Assembly: GCA_023382975.1 (NCBI GenBank)
Contig: JAHDXO010000009.1
Location: 1-64,000 of the forward strand
Source: Pirellulaceae bacterium
GTDB taxonomy: Bacteria > Planctomycetota > Planctomycetia > Pirellulales > Pirellulaceae
Length of the DNA: 64,000 nt
Direction: 5' to 3'
Below, piece after piece: positions 18,165-29,189 of the stretch (positions are counted from its first letter, which is position 1; each line of letters begins with the position of its first letter). The position numbers and the translations under genes are program-made. The notes beneath the pieces are model-generated. The model was not told the origin of the DNA. It did not search any database and worked only from the letters and a program-made list of their open reading frames with translations.

Positions 18165-19805
18165 TCAGTCGGCCGGCTCGGGGGGAATCAACAGGATCCC
18201 GCCGGTCCAATTGCCCTGGGGAACCTCGACTCGGTCGCCCGCCTTGAAGGAGCGCCGCAGAGCTTGCATCGGCGTACGACCGGCGTCGGTATAGTGAAAG
18301 ACGAGTTGCTCCACCGGTTCCCAACCGCGCGTGTCGATGCCGCGGCGGGAAGCGGCGGTGGCGATCTGCAAGGTCGTGTCGACTTTGGCCGTGACGGCGA
18401 TCTCGGCAAGTTCGCCGCCCGAGGTTTGCGTGTAGCGCCAACCCCGCAGCGACTCGGGCACCTCGCGCCAAACGTAGTTGCGGTTTCCGAACGCCTTGGC
18501 CTCGTTGTCCAGGGTTTCGAGGGTGAAGCCCCGACCTTCGACGAGCATCGCGCCGGTATCGAACTTCGCCGTCGGCACTTCGAGCGATTGGGGATCGACG
18601 ACGGAATCGGCCATCGTCAATTCGCGGAAATTCCTGAAGCGGTGAAACGTCAGGAAGTTGGCATCGTGCGCGTTGTGCGCGCCGCCCAGTCCGTCGTCGT
18701 AGGCCGTGCGGATCGCGGCGATCAAGTCGTTGCCGTCGAACTGCCAATCGGGATACTGGAACCCGTGCTTCGCCACGTCCGGGTGATGCAGCAGGATGCA
18801 GCGCATCTCCCACTGCCGCAGATCGCTCGACCGCATCAGCGCCAGCGTGTTGCGGATCGATCCGGCGTTGCGCTGCTGGAGTCGCGATACGGGCATCACT
18901 GGATTGACCAGCGACCAGTACGCCTTGGACTCGGGGTCGAAGCGGATCGTGAACTTCTTCGCGCCGCCGGGAAAGTCGATGACCCCGGTCTGTGGATCGA
19001 ACGTCGCCGTGGCGCCATCGTCGCTGATCCGCACGATCGCGGCCTTGCCGCCCTGGCCTCCGTAGTGCATGCGCAGGACGTTGACCATGCGGCCGTCGGG
19101 GGCGGCGACCGCGTTGCCCTCCAGCCAGCCCAGGAACCGGCCGTCCATCCACTGCGGATCGCGGGCGATATGGTTGCTGAACGTCCAGCTCTCGCGCCGC
19201 AGCAAGTCCGCATCGACCGGGGCCGACAGCATCATCGCCCGATACCGGCTGCCCCACACCAGACCGCCACCGGCGTCCTCGAAGCCGCGCCACAATCGAC
19301 CGTGGTGAATCACCATCGGCACCGGCGCGGTATGGAACTGGCCGGTATCGGTCAGCAGACCCGACTCGGCATCCTCGGGCACCGTCCACGTCCGACCGCC
19401 GTCGTCGCTGCGCCGGATCACGATCCAACCGTGGTGGCGATTGACGCCCATCAGGTACAACTGGCCGCGATGAACGAACAGATTGGACCAGAAGGCACCG
19501 TCGATTTGCGAGACCTGCTTCCAAGTCGCCCCCCGGTCTTCGCTGCGGAACACGGCCGTGATGGCCGACTGGTGCTCGACGGATTTCGGTCCGAAGAAAT
19601 CGTGCGCCGCGGCGTACGCTCCGTCGGGCAATTCGGCGATCGTGGGCGAACCGATATACAGCCCCGACGAAGCCGGACGGTGATCGATCACGACCCCCGG
19701 CACCAGGCTGAAATCCGGCTGCGGACCGCCGTCCGCCGCCGGGAGGACAGCGGCGACAAACCAACAAGAGATTATCGCGAGCGTGGTGCGGGCCAGAGGC
19801 ATCAT
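18165..19805 (-). CDS. secreted BNR/sialidase-fold protein
   Basis: A 546-residue exported protein. After the signal peptide ([20 protein letters not shown]) come repeated Asp-box motifs of a six-bladed propeller ([21 protein letters not shown]) and the sialidase-like [16 protein letters not shown]. It may be an exo-glycosidase (sialidase-like), but I cannot confirm the catalytic Arg triad. The C-terminal 100 residues form an extra beta domain. Start at 19805 (ATGATG, first codon taken) with AGGA upstream. It sits in a minus-strand run between the HZS_alpha-type gene upstream and the TIM-barrel epimerase downstream. Confidence 0.8.
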   Translation of the reverse strand: MMPLARTTLAIISCWFVAAVLPAADGGPQPDFSLVPGVVIDHRPASSGLYIGSPTIAELPDGAYAAAHDFFGPKSVEHQSAITAVFRSEDRGATWKQVSQIDGAFWSNLFVHRGQLYLMGVNRHHGWIVIRRSDDGGRTWTVPEDAESGLLTDTGQFHTAPVPMVIHHGRLWRGFEDAGGGLVWGSRYRAMMLSAPVDADLLRRESWTFSNHIARDPQWMDGRFLGWLEGNAVAAPDGRMVNVLRMHYGGQGGKAAIVRISDDGATATFDPQTGVIDFPGGAKKFTIRFDPESKAYWSLVNPVMPVSRLQQRNAGSIRNTLALMRSSDLRQWEMRCILLHHPDVAKHGFQYPDWQFDGNDLIAAIRTAYDDGLGGAHNAHDANFLTFHRFRNFRELTMADSVVDPQSLEVPTAKFDTGAMLVEGRGFTLETLDNEAKAFGNRNYVWREVPESLRGWRYTQTSGGELAEIAVTAKVDTTLQIATAASRRGIDTRGWEPVEQLVFHYTDAGRTPMQALRRSFKAGDRVEVPQGNWTGGILLIPPEPAD

Positions 19806-19891
19806 GGCTTGTCCTTTCGGTTGTGGGTAGGGCGGCTTGTTCGAGGCGGCTCTACGGTTCGCCAACGAATTCGTGTCGCGTCTCACGCCAC

Positions 19892-19965
19892 GGGGTCGGG
19901 AGTCGTTTTCGGACAAAGTGTCTTTCATGTGGTTGGTCGTGTCCCGAAAACGACTCCCGCCCCCC
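19892..19965. repeat. hairpin repeat (GGGAGTCGTTTTCGG family), copy A
   Basis: The arms GGGAGTCGTTTTCGG and CCGAAAACGACTCCC enclose about 30 bases including TTTCATGTGG. A near-identical element in the same orientation is at 55972-56044. It lies between the HZS_alpha-like gene and the BNR gene, and could form a strong RNA stem-loop in their transcript. Confidence 0.88.
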
Positions 19966-19975
19966 TTCGCGTTGT

Positions 19976-22900
19976 CTACGGTTCGCAAACGATTCGGAAG
20001 CCGACGTTGAATACACCCTGGTAAGGTCGATAGCTTGCGCGAGCGGCACTGGTCGCTTGCGGCGGTCGGTCGCGCCACGATCCGCCGCGGACCACGCGGC
20101 GCTCGTCCCCGTCCGCTGCGTTGCGTCCGTCGGCGTCCCGGTACGGATAGGCCCGGTGGGCAGATCGAGTCCACTCGGCCACATTCCCGTGCATGTCGTA
20201 CAGTCCCCAGACGTTAGGCGGATACCTCCCACCCGGCTCGGACAAGAAGCCGCCGTCGTTGCGACGCGAATCCTTGGGGATCCAATCGTCGTAAGGGCTG
20301 GGATTGGCCATCGGCTCGCGGTGCTTCTTGTACGGATGGCAAACGAACTGGCTGAGCATGGCGTCGGCCAGATTGGCGTGCTGCGAGAAATCCGCATCCA
20401 CAGCGCCGAAGTGGAATCCCGTCTCCGTGCCGGCTCGACAAGCGTATTCCCATTGGGCTTCGGTGGGCAACGAGAACCGCAGGCCGGTGCGGCGGCTGAG
20501 CCAGTCGCAGAAGTCCATCGCCCGTTGCCACGAAATCCGCACGACGGGTTGATCCGGGCCGTTGACATAGAAGCCGCGCACGCCGAACTGCATGGCAAAC
20601 CGGGACTCGACACGGCTATCGTGACCGGGATCGAACGCGCCGAACTGCCGGTTGGTGACTTCGAATCGCCCGATCCAGAACGGCTTGTCGACCTTGATCC
20701 GAGCCCTTGGCTGTTCGTCCGGCGCGCCGTCCACCGACCCCATGACGAATTCGCCGGGCGGAACGAGCGTCAAATCCATGCTGACGCCGTCGGCCAATTC
20801 GATCGTCCGTTGGTGCGGCCCGAGTTCGCGCTGTCGGCGTTGGGCCTCATCCGCGTCCCAGGGCCAATTGGGACAATCGACCGGCGCCGGATCGCCCGGC
20901 GGTTCGGGTTCGGGCAGGATGGGATCGATCCGCGCCCGAGAGACAATGTGATCCTGCAACCACTGTCCGCTGGCGGCCTCGGCTTCCGGCTCGCCGTCCA
21001 TGCTGGCATACAACCGGAGCAACTCGCGGCGCCGCTGCGCCAACGGCTTGACCCGTTCGTCGCCGGCGATCTCGGTCCAGGTTCCGTGAAACGGCGCGTT
21101 CAGATCGATCCAGGTGATCAGCCGGTCCCAAGCTTCGGCATCCAGCCGCACCTGGTGATGGCCTTTGGCCAGCAGTTGGACCAATTGCGTGGTGTTGGCG
21201 TGGAATTCCAGCGGCATTAGCAAGTGGTAATCGCTCTCCAGCCCGGGCCGCCGCACGAAGCGATGCAAGGCGGCGTACGAGGTGGAAAAGTGCCCCGCGT
21301 CCCGACCGCCGTCGTGATACACGCTCCGGTAGTCCGTGATCCGTTCCAGTCCGCGCAGATCGAACGCCGTCCGGGCCTCGTCGTCCGTCCGGCCGTGGTG
21401 GCAGCCGATGCAGTGCCGGTCGAGGACCGGTTGGATTTCGCGCTCGAAACTGAATCCTCGCGGCGGTCCGTACCACGGCTCGATCTCTGCCGGAGCGCCG
21501 CGGGCGGCCAGCGTTGGAATCGACGGCGGCGACGTGTTCTGGCTCTCGTGACAACCGACGCACGAGAGCACTTCGCCGGGCATCGCCGTGAACCAACTGC
21601 GCATCAACTGCAGGGCTTGGCCTTGTTCATCCAGCGGCTGGACGGCGATCGGCGTGTTGGCCGGGATGCGGAACAGGGCCGATCCATCCTCCCGGACAGG
21701 CACCGTGCCCACGATCCGCTTGATGTCCCAGGGCCCCTCGATGCCGACCACACCCTGCGGACCTCCCATGCCCGGATACAGGTAGTGGTAGCTGATCAGC
21801 CGCAGTCGCTTGACCGCGCCGCGCGGTACTCCTTTCAGCCCATCGCCGGCGTAGATGTCCGCCAGATAGACCACGCCGTCGCGGCGTCTCAAGTCGACCT
21901 TGGCCGGGATCACCGGCGGTCGAGGTGTTTCGCGCAACGGCACCGGCTCGAACAATGCGTAGCCCGGCAGTTCGGCCAACAGCAGTAGGTTGTCGAACAC
22001 GTCGGCCAAGTAGATGCCCCACAGCGACTGCGCGGTCGGCTGGCACGCAACCAGGAAGTACTTCTCGCTCAACGGATAAGGATGCAGGAACTTGGGCCAC
22101 GAGTCGTCGACCAGATTGTCCAGGATCATTGTGGCGTCGAATTCCGGATCGGTCATCGAGGGCACCGCACGGCCGCGGCCCGGAATCCGCTGGACCACTC
22201 CTTGCGTTTCGCGGCGACCTCGCGCCGTGTCGAACAACACCAATTCGCCCATCCGCCGCACGCCGTGGTGACCGCCCACGATCCCTGCAAACATGCCCGG
22301 CCTTCCCGGAACCGGGCGAGCGTAGAACAGCGAGTTGGGCCAGTACGAGTTGCTGCCGTAGAATTCCCGTTGCCCCGTGCCGTCCGGATTCATGCTGAAC
22401 AGCACGCGGTCGTGGCTGTGCGGCGTGTCCGTGTACTCCCAACGCAAATACAACACTCGACCGTCCTCCAGCACCGTCGGGCACCAGTTGTGCTCCTGAT
22501 CGAAACATAACTGGCGGATCGAACCGTCGGGATTCAGCCGGTAGAAATTGGCGACGCGCGTGCTGCCATTGACGCACGGCACGGCGGCCATCGAAGCCGT
22601 GGACGAGAAGATTATCCCGCCGTCCGGCAGATAACAGGCGTCGTAGTGGTGGACATCGGGCAGCGGCGGAGTCACCTGCCGCAGTCCCGTGCCGTCGGTC
22701 CGCAGCTCGAACACGTGCCATTTGTCGTGATCGCCGATCGATGAAAACAGCACCCGATCGCCGTCGAAGTGCAAGTCGACGTCGCCGACGAAGTGCGAGC
22801 CGGCGGGCCGGTACAGCGTCGTCAACGATTCGGGCGGCTGACCGAGCGTCAGGACCGCGATCTCGTCGTCGAAGCCTGTGACGGGCAACACGCAGTTGCT

Positions 22901-23989
22901 TTGCCAGTTCTGCGGCAGACCCAGCGCGGGGCTGCCGATCCCACGTTTGACCAGCAGCAACCGATCGAAGTCGAGCAGCGGATTGCCCCATGCCACCTGA
23001 CGCTGAAGCCGTAGCCCTTCGAGATAGATTTGGCAGAACCGTTCCCAGTGGGCTTGGTCGTCCATCGCCTCGGCCGCCCAGGCATCGAGCTGTTCGGCAA
23101 GCTCGCGACAACGACCGACCTGCCTATCGAGCCATGCCGCGTCGCTTCGTGCCATCGTGCGAAAATCGTCGAGCAAGTGCCGGGTGCGCTGCAACAGTTC
23201 CCGCAGCCCGGGTGGCGACAGGTTCAACGCCGCCTGTTGCCGGGAACCGTCCTCGGCGGTCAGGGACAACCGCGCCACCCAGGGCGTGCGCGGCGCCGCG
23301 GCGGGCAGCGGTGTCATCAGCAGTTCGTTCGTCGCTGACGTGCCGGCCGATTCGTACTGCTCGCTTCGCAACACCTCGATCGTCAACCCGCGGTCCAGGG
23401 CGACCAGCAGCGGCACTTCCGGGATCAGATGCCCCGGATGCGACGGCGGCTTGGGCGGCTGCTGGTTCCGCCTCGCCGCGGCGCGATCGAGCCGCCAGCC
23501 GTCCGGAAACGCTACGGGCGACTCGAAACGCAGCGCGCAGATGTGCGGCATGCACGGGCCGGGGCAAAGCAGCTTGACGGTATGCCGTCCCGCGCTGATC
23601 AGCACGGCACACTGCGTTTCCCAGCGAGCGGTGCCCGTCTGCCAGCTTCCCGTCGCGGAAGCGAACCCAAGATGGATGCGCTGGCCGTCCAGATGGATCT
23701 CGACGGGCCGCGGGTCGCGGGCCGCGTACAAGGCCGCAATCGTGTACCGAGCCGTCACGGGAAATTCGATCTCGTACTCCGCCTGGTTCGGCACGGCACC
23801 CGCGTTCCAGATGCAGGCGTACCCGTCGGCGTAAGGTTCCCCCGGCAAACTTACCCGCACGTTCCCGCGATCGAACCAATCGGCGCGAATGGTCAGGCTA
23901 GCAACCGCCGGTTCGGCCGACTGCGAATTGGACCAACCGACGAGGAAAAGACCGGCTGCGGCGAAACACGCGAGCAGCAGAGGCTTCAT
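19976..23989 (-). CDS. HZS_alpha-like cytochrome/propeller protein fused to SUMF1-type domain
   Basis: A 1337-residue exported protein. The signal peptide is followed by a galactose-binding-like N-terminal domain, then a propeller region resembling the hydrazine synthase alpha middle domain ([34 protein letters not shown]). Two heme-type motifs follow (CVGCH and CIGCH). The last 260 residues are a formylglycine-generating-enzyme/SUMF1-fold domain (from [13 protein letters not shown] to RVVRGGSW and GFRIVCEP). In the segment after RGGSW ([17 protein letters not shown]) there is no cysteine, so the catalytic Cys pair of true FGE is missing and this is unlikely to activate the nearby sulfatases. 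Start 23989 has AGGAG 6 bases upstream. Such fusions are frequent in planctomycetes; their function is unknown. Confidence 0.85.
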   Translation of the reverse strand: MKPLLLACFAAAGLFLVGWSNSQSAEPAVASLTIRADWFDRGNVRVSLPGEPYADGYACIWNAGAVPNQAEYEIEFPVTARYTIAALYAARDPRPVEIHLDGQRIHLGFASATGSWQTGTARWETQCAVLISAGRHTVKLLCPGPCMPHICALRFESPVAFPDGWRLDRAAARRNQQPPKPPSHPGHLIPEVPLLVALDRGLTIEVLRSEQYESAGTSATNELLMTPLPAAAPRTPWVARLSLTAEDGSRQQAALNLSPPGLRELLQRTRHLLDDFRTMARSDAAWLDRQVGRCRELAEQLDAWAAEAMDDQAHWERFCQIYLEGLRLQRQVAWGNPLLDFDRLLLVKRGIGSPALGLPQNWQSNCVLPVTGFDDEIAVLTLGQPPESLTTLYRPAGSHFVGDVDLHFDGDRVLFSSIGDHDKWHVFELRTDGTGLRQVTPPLPDVHHYDACYLPDGGIIFSSTASMAAVPCVNGSTRVANFYRLNPDGSIRQLCFDQEHNWCPTVLEDGRVLYLRWEYTDTPHSHDRVLFSMNPDGTGQREFYGSNSYWPNSLFYARPVPGRPGMFAGIVGGHHGVRRMGELVLFDTARGRRETQGVVQRIPGRGRAVPSMTDPEFDATMILDNLVDDSWPKFLHPYPLSEKYFLVACQPTAQSLWGIYLADVFDNLLLLAELPGYALFEPVPLRETPRPPVIPAKVDLRRRDGVVYLADIYAGDGLKGVPRGAVKRLRLISYHYLYPGMGGPQGVVGIEGPWDIKRIVGTVPVREDGSALFRIPANTPIAVQPLDEQGQALQLMRSWFTAMPGEVLSCVGCHESQNTSPPSIPTLAARGAPAEIEPWYGPPRGFSFEREIQPVLDRHCIGCHHGRTDDEARTAFDLRGLERITDYRSVYHDGGRDAGHFSTSYAALHRFVRRPGLESDYHLLMPLEFHANTTQLVQLLAKGHHQVRLDAEAWDRLITWIDLNAPFHGTWTEIAGDERVKPLAQRRRELLRLYASMDGEPEAEAASGQWLQDHIVSRARIDPILPEPEPPGDPAPVDCPNWPWDADEAQRRQRELGPHQRTIELADGVSMDLTLVPPGEFVMGSVDGAPDEQPRARIKVDKPFWIGRFEVTNRQFGAFDPGHDSRVESRFAMQFGVRGFYVNGPDQPVVRISWQRAMDFCDWLSRRTGLRFSLPTEAQWEYACRAGTETGFHFGAVDADFSQHANLADAMLSQFVCHPYKKHREPMANPSPYDDWIPKDSRRNDGGFLSEPGGRYPPNVWGLYDMHGNVAEWTRSAHRAYPYRDADGRNAADGDERRVVRGGSWRDRPPQATSAARASYRPYQGVFNVGFRIVCEP

Positions 23990-24036
23990 GACAGGCTCCT
24001 TTTATCCTCGTCCGAAGAAACTCGCCGAAGCGCTAG

Positions 24037-24262
24037 CGTTTAACGGCAAGCCGCAGGCGGCTGCTGAAATACTGGCAAGAACCGAGGTGGGGTAAGCTTC
24101 CAGCTTGCCGAGTTTTCGTATCTTTGATTCCCGCACTTTCCTAGACGCCCCATTTGGCAAGCTGGAAGCTTACCCCACGACTATTTCAGCAGCCTCCGCA
24201 GGCGTCGGCGTACTGCGTGACATCGCGCAAAACCCCGTCGCCTTCCGGCTTGCCGTTAAACG
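24037..24262. repeat. complex nested palindromic element
   Basis: The outer arms are CGTTTAACGGCAAGCCG (24037-24053) and its complement CGGCTTGCCGTTAAACG (24246-24262). Inside are the arms CTGCTGAAATA / TATTTCAGCAG and GTGGGGTAAGCTTCCAGC / GCTGGAAGCTTACCCCAC. The whole could fold into a large cruciform. Part of it (24055-24133) is repeated in inverted orientation at the very start of the window. It lies between the HZS_alpha-like gene and the SDR gene; the 326-base gap holds no gene. Confidence 0.85.
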
Positions 24263-24325
24263 AGGACGTTCTTTCATCCGCGTTGCGATCAAATCGCGAA
24301 CGCTTCGGGCCCTGAATCATCCGCG

Positions 24326-25087
24326 TCAGTGCATGGCCAGACCGCCGCTGACGTCGACGGTGGCGCCGGTCATGTAGTCGGCGCGGCGGGAGCACAGGAA
24401 CACGACCACGCCGGCGATCTCTTCGGTCTTGCCCAAACGCCCCAATGGGACGCGGCGGTTGAAACGCTCCGGATCGGCGTCGACCGCGGGCGCCAGCATC
24501 TCGGTGTACATCAAACCTGGCGCGACACAGTTGACGTTGATGCTGTGCGGCGCCATCTCGCGCGCCAGCGAGATCGTGAAGCCAATGATTCCCGTCTTGC
24601 TGGCGTCGTAGGCGGTCTTGCCGGATTCCGAGCCGCGGAAGGCGGCCTGGGACGAGATGTTCACGATCTTGCCGGACCGCTTGGCGGCCAGGGAGCGCCG
24701 AGCCATCTCGCGGCTGCACAGAAAGGTGCCGGCCAGATTGACTTGCAGCGCCCGGTTGAACTCGTCCAGCGTCAAATCGATCGTTGCTGCCGGGGGGCAG
24801 TACGCGGCGTTGTTGACCAGGGCGTCCACCGGGCCGAGCTGCTGTTCGATCTGATCGAACATCCGGGCGACGTCGGCTTCGCACGCGATGTCGCCGGCCA
24901 CGGCCAACGCGGGAGTACCGAACTGCTGGCGGATCTGCTCGACCAGAGCTCCGGCCTGGTCCGGGCTGTGCCGGTGGTTTACCGCCACGCTTGTGCCCTC
25001 CTCGGCCAACATCCAGCAGATCGAACGCCCCAAGCCACGGTAACCGCCGGTCACCAACGCCACTTTGCCGCGAAGTCCCAGATCCAT
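24326..25087 (-). CDS. short-chain dehydrogenase/reductase (SDR)
   Basis: A 253-residue classical SDR, FabG-like. The NAD(P) site is TGGYRGLGRS near residue 13; NNAA is at about residue 90; the catalytic Ser lies in VNISSQAAF and Tyr-x-x-x-Lys in AYDASKTG. The C-terminal ADYMTGATVDVSGGLAMH is typical of ketoacyl or sugar/alcohol dehydrogenases. It probably oxidises or reduces a sugar or alcohol in the cytoplasm. Start ATG 25087 with GGGG upstream; the 92 preceding open codons overlap another gene and are not coding in this frame. It follows the zinc-ribbon gene by 28 bases, suggesting an operon with the large glycosidase. Confidence 0.9.
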   Translation of the reverse strand: MDLGLRGKVALVTGGYRGLGRSICWMLAEEGTSVAVNHRHSPDQAGALVEQIRQQFGTPALAVAGDIACEADVARMFDQIEQQLGPVDALVNNAAYCPPAATIDLTLDEFNRALQVNLAGTFLCSREMARRSLAAKRSGKIVNISSQAAFRGSESGKTAYDASKTGIIGFTISLAREMAPHSINVNCVAPGLMYTEMLAPAVDADPERFNRRVPLGRLGKTEEIAGVVVFLCSRRADYMTGATVDVSGGLAMH

Positions 25088-25115
25088 GATTTCCCCTCGG
25101 AACGTTCGGCGGTTC

Positions 25116-25490
25116 CTACTCCGCCCGGTACTGCTTGCCGCATTTCTCGCACACGCTGCCCATGACCGGTCCCTCCTTGCGCCGCCATACATGGTCGCAC
25201 TGCCCGACCGGTTTTTCCTTGGCGATTCCGCATTTGGGACAGACCCCGGGCGGAAAGCCGCCCAGCGCGCTGTCAAAGGTGTGCTCGCAACCGTTGTCCA
25301 ACCGCTTCTGTTCTTCCAGGCGTCTCTTCTCCCGCCGCGCCTCGCTCTGCGCTTGGATATCATTCAATTCGCGATACAGTCTCACATCCTGGTACATCGA
25401 CCAGAAGAACCGGACCAACGAGTACACCAGCGCAATCACCAGTGCTGCGGGTACGACCAGGATGACTCCCAACAAGAACGCATTTTTCAT
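25116..25490 (-). CDS. small membrane protein with zinc-ribbon tail
   Basis: A 124-residue protein. Residues 4-29 form one transmembrane helix; about 35-65 is a charged, Arg/Glu-rich coiled-coil-like segment. The tail holds paired cysteines in two knuckle-like groups (GCEHTFDSALGGFPPGVCPKCG and QCDHVW...SVCEKCGKQY), suggesting one or two zinc sites. Function unknown. Start at 25490 with AGGT upstream. It lies 21 bases behind the glycosidase stop frame and 28 before the SDR, so the three minus-strand genes are probably cotranscribed in the order glycosidase lastmost in coordinates, then this gene, then SDR; transcription runs from high to low coordinates. Confidence 0.72.
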   Translation of the reverse strand: MKNAFLLGVILVVPAALVIALVYSLVRFFWSMYQDVRLYRELNDIQAQSEARREKRRLEEQKRLDNGCEHTFDSALGGFPPGVCPKCGIAKEKPVGQCDHVWRRKEGPVMGSVCEKCGKQYRAE

Positions 25491-25511
25491 GGATTGACCT
25501 CACGCCCTTCT

Positions 25512-28500
25512 TTATCCTGCTTTTCCCGCTGTCGTTGAAGGGGGCATCGACGGATTCCAGCCGACGGTCAGTTCGGCGACGACTTTTCCCGCGGAGAGCC
25601 GTTGCACGAAGATCCGCACTTCGCGGGCCGCGGTTGCCCCGGGGCCGCGGATCGTGCATTCAACTTGTCCCGCCGACGCCGGTTTCCAGGTCGCCGACCA
25701 AAGCGGCGGACAGGCCACGCGAAGCGAATCGGCACTCAGATGCTGTCCCTGCAACAGGAACTTGACTTCCGCCTCGCTCGTTGCAACCGGCGCCGCGACC
25801 AACGATAGTGCGGGTGGTTCGAGCGTCGGCGCAATTCCCTGCTTCTCGTCCCGATACAGCAGCAGCACCGGTTCGGCGGACAGGGTGAGCGTGATGCCCC
25901 CGCCGGTGCTCCGCAACATCGAACTGGAGCCGTCGATGCGGACCACCTGGATGTCTTGATCCGCCGGCAGCGGAACCGAGTGGTCTTGACGCGCGTCGTC
26001 CAGCCACAGGACCTGCAGACAGTCTCCCGATGCGTTCCGGAACAGGAACGCCTGGACTCCGCCCGCGTACTGCCGCTCCTCGATGAACTTCTTGTCGCAG
26101 ATGCCGTTGAGGAGATGATAGTGGGTGATCGCATCCAGCCGCGGATTGTACAGGTTGTACTTGCAGTCGAAGACGCAGTGCGCGTCGCCGAACTGGCCGC
26201 GCGCCTTGCCCGCAGGGTCCGGGTACTGGATCGTGAACCAACTGACCGTCGAGCCGCCTTCGGCGAAGAAGACGGTGAACTTCTTGATCATTTCCACGGC
26301 CACGGCGAGCCGTGTCTGGCCCTGGCTGTTCAGCCCCAACTCGGTCGAATGAATCGGCTTGACGGCGTTGTACTTGTCCATCAACGCCCGATACTCGCGG
26401 ATCGTCCGGCGGACGTTCGAGTAGTGTTCGTAGATGTGAAAGTCGTACGAGTCCAAATAGTTCTGGTATCCGGCCCGGAAGTACTCCTCGTTCGGCTCGA
26501 CCGAGGTGCCGATGACGTGGATGTTCGGATCGAACGCCTTGACCGTCTCGTAGATCGCCCGATAGGCCCGCACGTTGTCCAGCACCTTCTGGCCAGTGCC
26601 GTGCGGCTCGTTGCCCATCGCGATCATGGCCATACCGCGGCCGGCGTACTGTTGGAGGAAATTCGCCATGCCCCCGCGCAGGGCTTCTTCGCTGTACTCC
26701 GCGAATCCTTGCCGCTCGACGGAACTGGCGGGTGTGCCGGTGATCCATTTCGCCCCCAGCTCCTGACACAGCTCGATCCCCGGACAGTGCGGCTTGTACG
26801 GCTCCTTGGGCGACCAGCCGCCCCAGACTCCCAGCAGCCGCAATCCCAGCCGATCGGCCAGCCGGAAGTAGACGGGAACTCGGCTGTCCCAGTTGCGGAT
26901 GGTGAACGGCACTTGCTCGGGGGCGTACTGCTTCGCCGGAGCCAATGGCAAAACCGCCAGCCCCGAGTATTCTCGCACCGGATCGCCCGCCTCTTGCGGA
27001 ATCTCCACGTGCAATTCGTAGAACTTGCCCACGGCCAGCGCGTCGTCCGGGATGTCCAGCACGGCGGAGTAGACGAAGCGGTTCTCTTTGCGAGGCGCCT
27101 TTTCCAGCGCGACCTCTCCGGGCGAAAACTGCTCGGCGCCCCAGTAGTCGCGCACCGAATACCGCACCACCTGCTGGGCTGGGTCCAGCGGCTCCACGGC
27201 CTCGACCGTTACTCGGAACCGCACGGGGTCGCCGGGGAAGAAGAGATTCCCCACGGCATCGGTCGCCAACAACACGCGTTCGACTCGCGGGGCGATCGGT
27301 TGGATGCTCAGCGGCGACGCGGACAGATCGTCCAGCCAGAACGACCCGTAGGTCTTGTTCAATTGGACTCGGAACCGGGCCTGCGATGCGCCGTTGGGCA
27401 GCGTCGCCGGCACCGACACCGTCTGCCAATCCTGGCTGCCGAACCCGATTCCGACGGGGATCGTTTCCTGTAGCCGGCCTCCGCGGTCGAGCACTTCCAA
27501 CACGACGCTGCCGTGATACGAGTTGTCCGGCGAATGCAACTGGGATTTCCAAGCGTACTGGACTTGCCACGCGCCCGGGTTCACGGCGAAGGCCGGACCG
27601 GTCGTGTGCGTGTCCGTCTGCAACGTGTCCAAGGTGCGTTTCAACACCAGCGATTTCGCCGACTCGGCGTGGCCTTGCTGGTCGATCTGCACCGATCCGG
27701 AAGTCTGCCAGCGTTGCGCAAGAGGTTCGTCGGATTCGAAACGTTCGGTGAAGGCAGCCGCCTTGATCCCCGCCGCGACGGTCACGTCGGCCCGCATATC
27801 GGTGATCGTCAGGTCCGGTCGCTTGCCGTCGTGGGATTGGACGTTCAGCATCAATTCGATCAGTTGCACGGAGTCGTGCCATTTCCCGTCGTTCGCTCCG
27901 CCCCAGTGCTCGCCCCCGGCGATGACGGTGGGAACGATCTCGACATCGTGCCATTGGCCGTCTGCGTTGAACGGCTGATCTTTGCGTTGGTGGCACTGGC
28001 CGGTCCCGTCGACCAACCGGATGGCGTACGACTTGGTGGTCGTCGAGCGCATCCGCAACCGGATCACGTTCATCGCTTGGACGTTCAAGTGCGCGAACGA
28101 TTTCCGGACGCCCACATAGGCGCCGCCGCCGGTGAAATCGGCATGCAGCCGCATGGCATAGAAAAAGGGGATAGGTCCAATTTCTGCGAGGCCTCCTTCG
28201 GGCCGCTCCGGCAGAACGAGGCTGTTCCCATCTTCTACGCCGCCGTCAGGCGAGTCACCGACTGGCAACGGCACTAGATCCAGGCCTCCTTTGGCGCCGG
28301 CGAACTCCTGTCCGAGGTTGAAGTCCCAGTCGATCTCTCCGTGCTGGAGCATCTTGTCCAGCCGGATCACGGTGTTGATCGCCGCCGCCTCGGCACACGG
28401 ATGGAACAGCACGTCGCTGATCAGGACGGTCCCTTTGGTGGTCTCCATCGCGCGCGAGGCCAGGATGGCCAAGTTCGGGCTGGGCTGATGATCCTTCTGG

Positions 28501-29015
28501 TGCTGCTGCCGGTCTTTGGCGCCATCCCAGGCCTCGTAGCCGGTGACGATGTCCAGGGCCGACGACGTTCCCATCCGCTTGAAGAATTCGTCCAGCGGCA
28601 GGACGAGGTGCTGCCAGCCGCCTTTCTCGTTCAGCCGTAGGTTCAGTTGGTGGACCCGGTCGTTGGCGTCGATATAGCGGATGGGCAAACGCTTTGAGCC
28701 AACGGGAGAATTCACCCAGAACGACAGCGTATCGACCTTCTCCTTGGGCAGCGCAATCCATGCCTGGACGTAATTGCCGCCCTGCGTGAAATCCCCGTGC
28801 AGACTCAGCACCGGCTTGCCGCGAAACGGCTCCGCTGCCAATTCAAGGCTTCCCTGGGCGCCGGGAAACTCGCGCCCGTTGTCAAAACGCCAGCCGCCCG
28901 CCGTCTGGTTGGCGTCGATCAGCGGTATCGGCTCTTGGTATCGGCCGACTTCCTGACCGACTGCCGCCGGGCCGAGAACGGAAACGACTACGAGAAACGC
29001 TGCGAACCTTCGCAT
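25512..29015 (-). CDS. giant secreted clan-A glycoside hydrolase with CBM-like domains
   Basis: An 1167-residue exported protein. Signal peptide (1-20), then two or three beta-sandwich, carbohydrate-binding-like repeats (DNGREFPGAQGSLELA; NLGQEFAGAKGGLDLVP; a third near GSVQIDQQGHAESAKS). A TIM barrel begins around residue 700. Catalytic acid/base candidate Glu803 is in AMGNEPHG and nucleophile candidate Glu892 in HSTELGLN, as in clan GH-A enzymes (GH39/GH5-like). A C-terminal beta domain ends the protein. The first two repeats look like tandem duplications. The family cannot be fixed by eye. Start ATG 29015 has GGAGGT upstream; the 229 open codons before it overlap the promoter of the archease gene on the other strand. 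Confidence 0.8.
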   Translation of the reverse strand: MRRFAAFLVVVSVLGPAAVGQEVGRYQEPIPLIDANQTAGGWRFDNGREFPGAQGSLELAAEPFRGKPVLSLHGDFTQGGNYVQAWIALPKEKVDTLSFWVNSPVGSKRLPIRYIDANDRVHQLNLRLNEKGGWQHLVLPLDEFFKRMGTSSALDIVTGYEAWDGAKDRQQHQKDHQPSPNLAILASRAMETTKGTVLISDVLFHPCAEAAAINTVIRLDKMLQHGEIDWDFNLGQEFAGAKGGLDLVPLPVGDSPDGGVEDGNSLVLPERPEGGLAEIGPIPFFYAMRLHADFTGGGAYVGVRKSFAHLNVQAMNVIRLRMRSTTTKSYAIRLVDGTGQCHQRKDQPFNADGQWHDVEIVPTVIAGGEHWGGANDGKWHDSVQLIELMLNVQSHDGKRPDLTITDMRADVTVAAGIKAAAFTERFESDEPLAQRWQTSGSVQIDQQGHAESAKSLVLKRTLDTLQTDTHTTGPAFAVNPGAWQVQYAWKSQLHSPDNSYHGSVVLEVLDRGGRLQETIPVGIGFGSQDWQTVSVPATLPNGASQARFRVQLNKTYGSFWLDDLSASPLSIQPIAPRVERVLLATDAVGNLFFPGDPVRFRVTVEAVEPLDPAQQVVRYSVRDYWGAEQFSPGEVALEKAPRKENRFVYSAVLDIPDDALAVGKFYELHVEIPQEAGDPVREYSGLAVLPLAPAKQYAPEQVPFTIRNWDSRVPVYFRLADRLGLRLLGVWGGWSPKEPYKPHCPGIELCQELGAKWITGTPASSVERQGFAEYSEEALRGGMANFLQQYAGRGMAMIAMGNEPHGTGQKVLDNVRAYRAIYETVKAFDPNIHVIGTSVEPNEEYFRAGYQNYLDSYDFHIYEHYSNVRRTIREYRALMDKYNAVKPIHSTELGLNSQGQTRLAVAVEMIKKFTVFFAEGGSTVSWFTIQYPDPAGKARGQFGDAHCVFDCKYNLYNPRLDAITHYHLLNGICDKKFIEERQYAGGVQAFLFRNASGDCLQVLWLDDARQDHSVPLPADQDIQVVRIDGSSSMLRSTGGGITLTLSAEPVLLLYRDEKQGIAPTLEPPALSLVAAPVATSEAEVKFLLQGQHLSADSLRVACPPLWSATWKPASAGQVECTIRGPGATAAREVRIFVQRLSAGKVVAELTVGWNPSMPPSTTAGKAG

Positions 29016-29189
29016 GACAATTACCTCCAGGTCATTGAAGACCAATTTATACACGATCAAGTTCTGGCCCGTCCAGCAGCTTGACCGTGATAGCCAACGA
29101 TGATGGCCTGCGGTATTCTGAAGGTGGTATCGAAAAACGGGACGGGCTCCCGCAGATGCGATGGATTCTTCTGGTCGGATGATCTTGTC

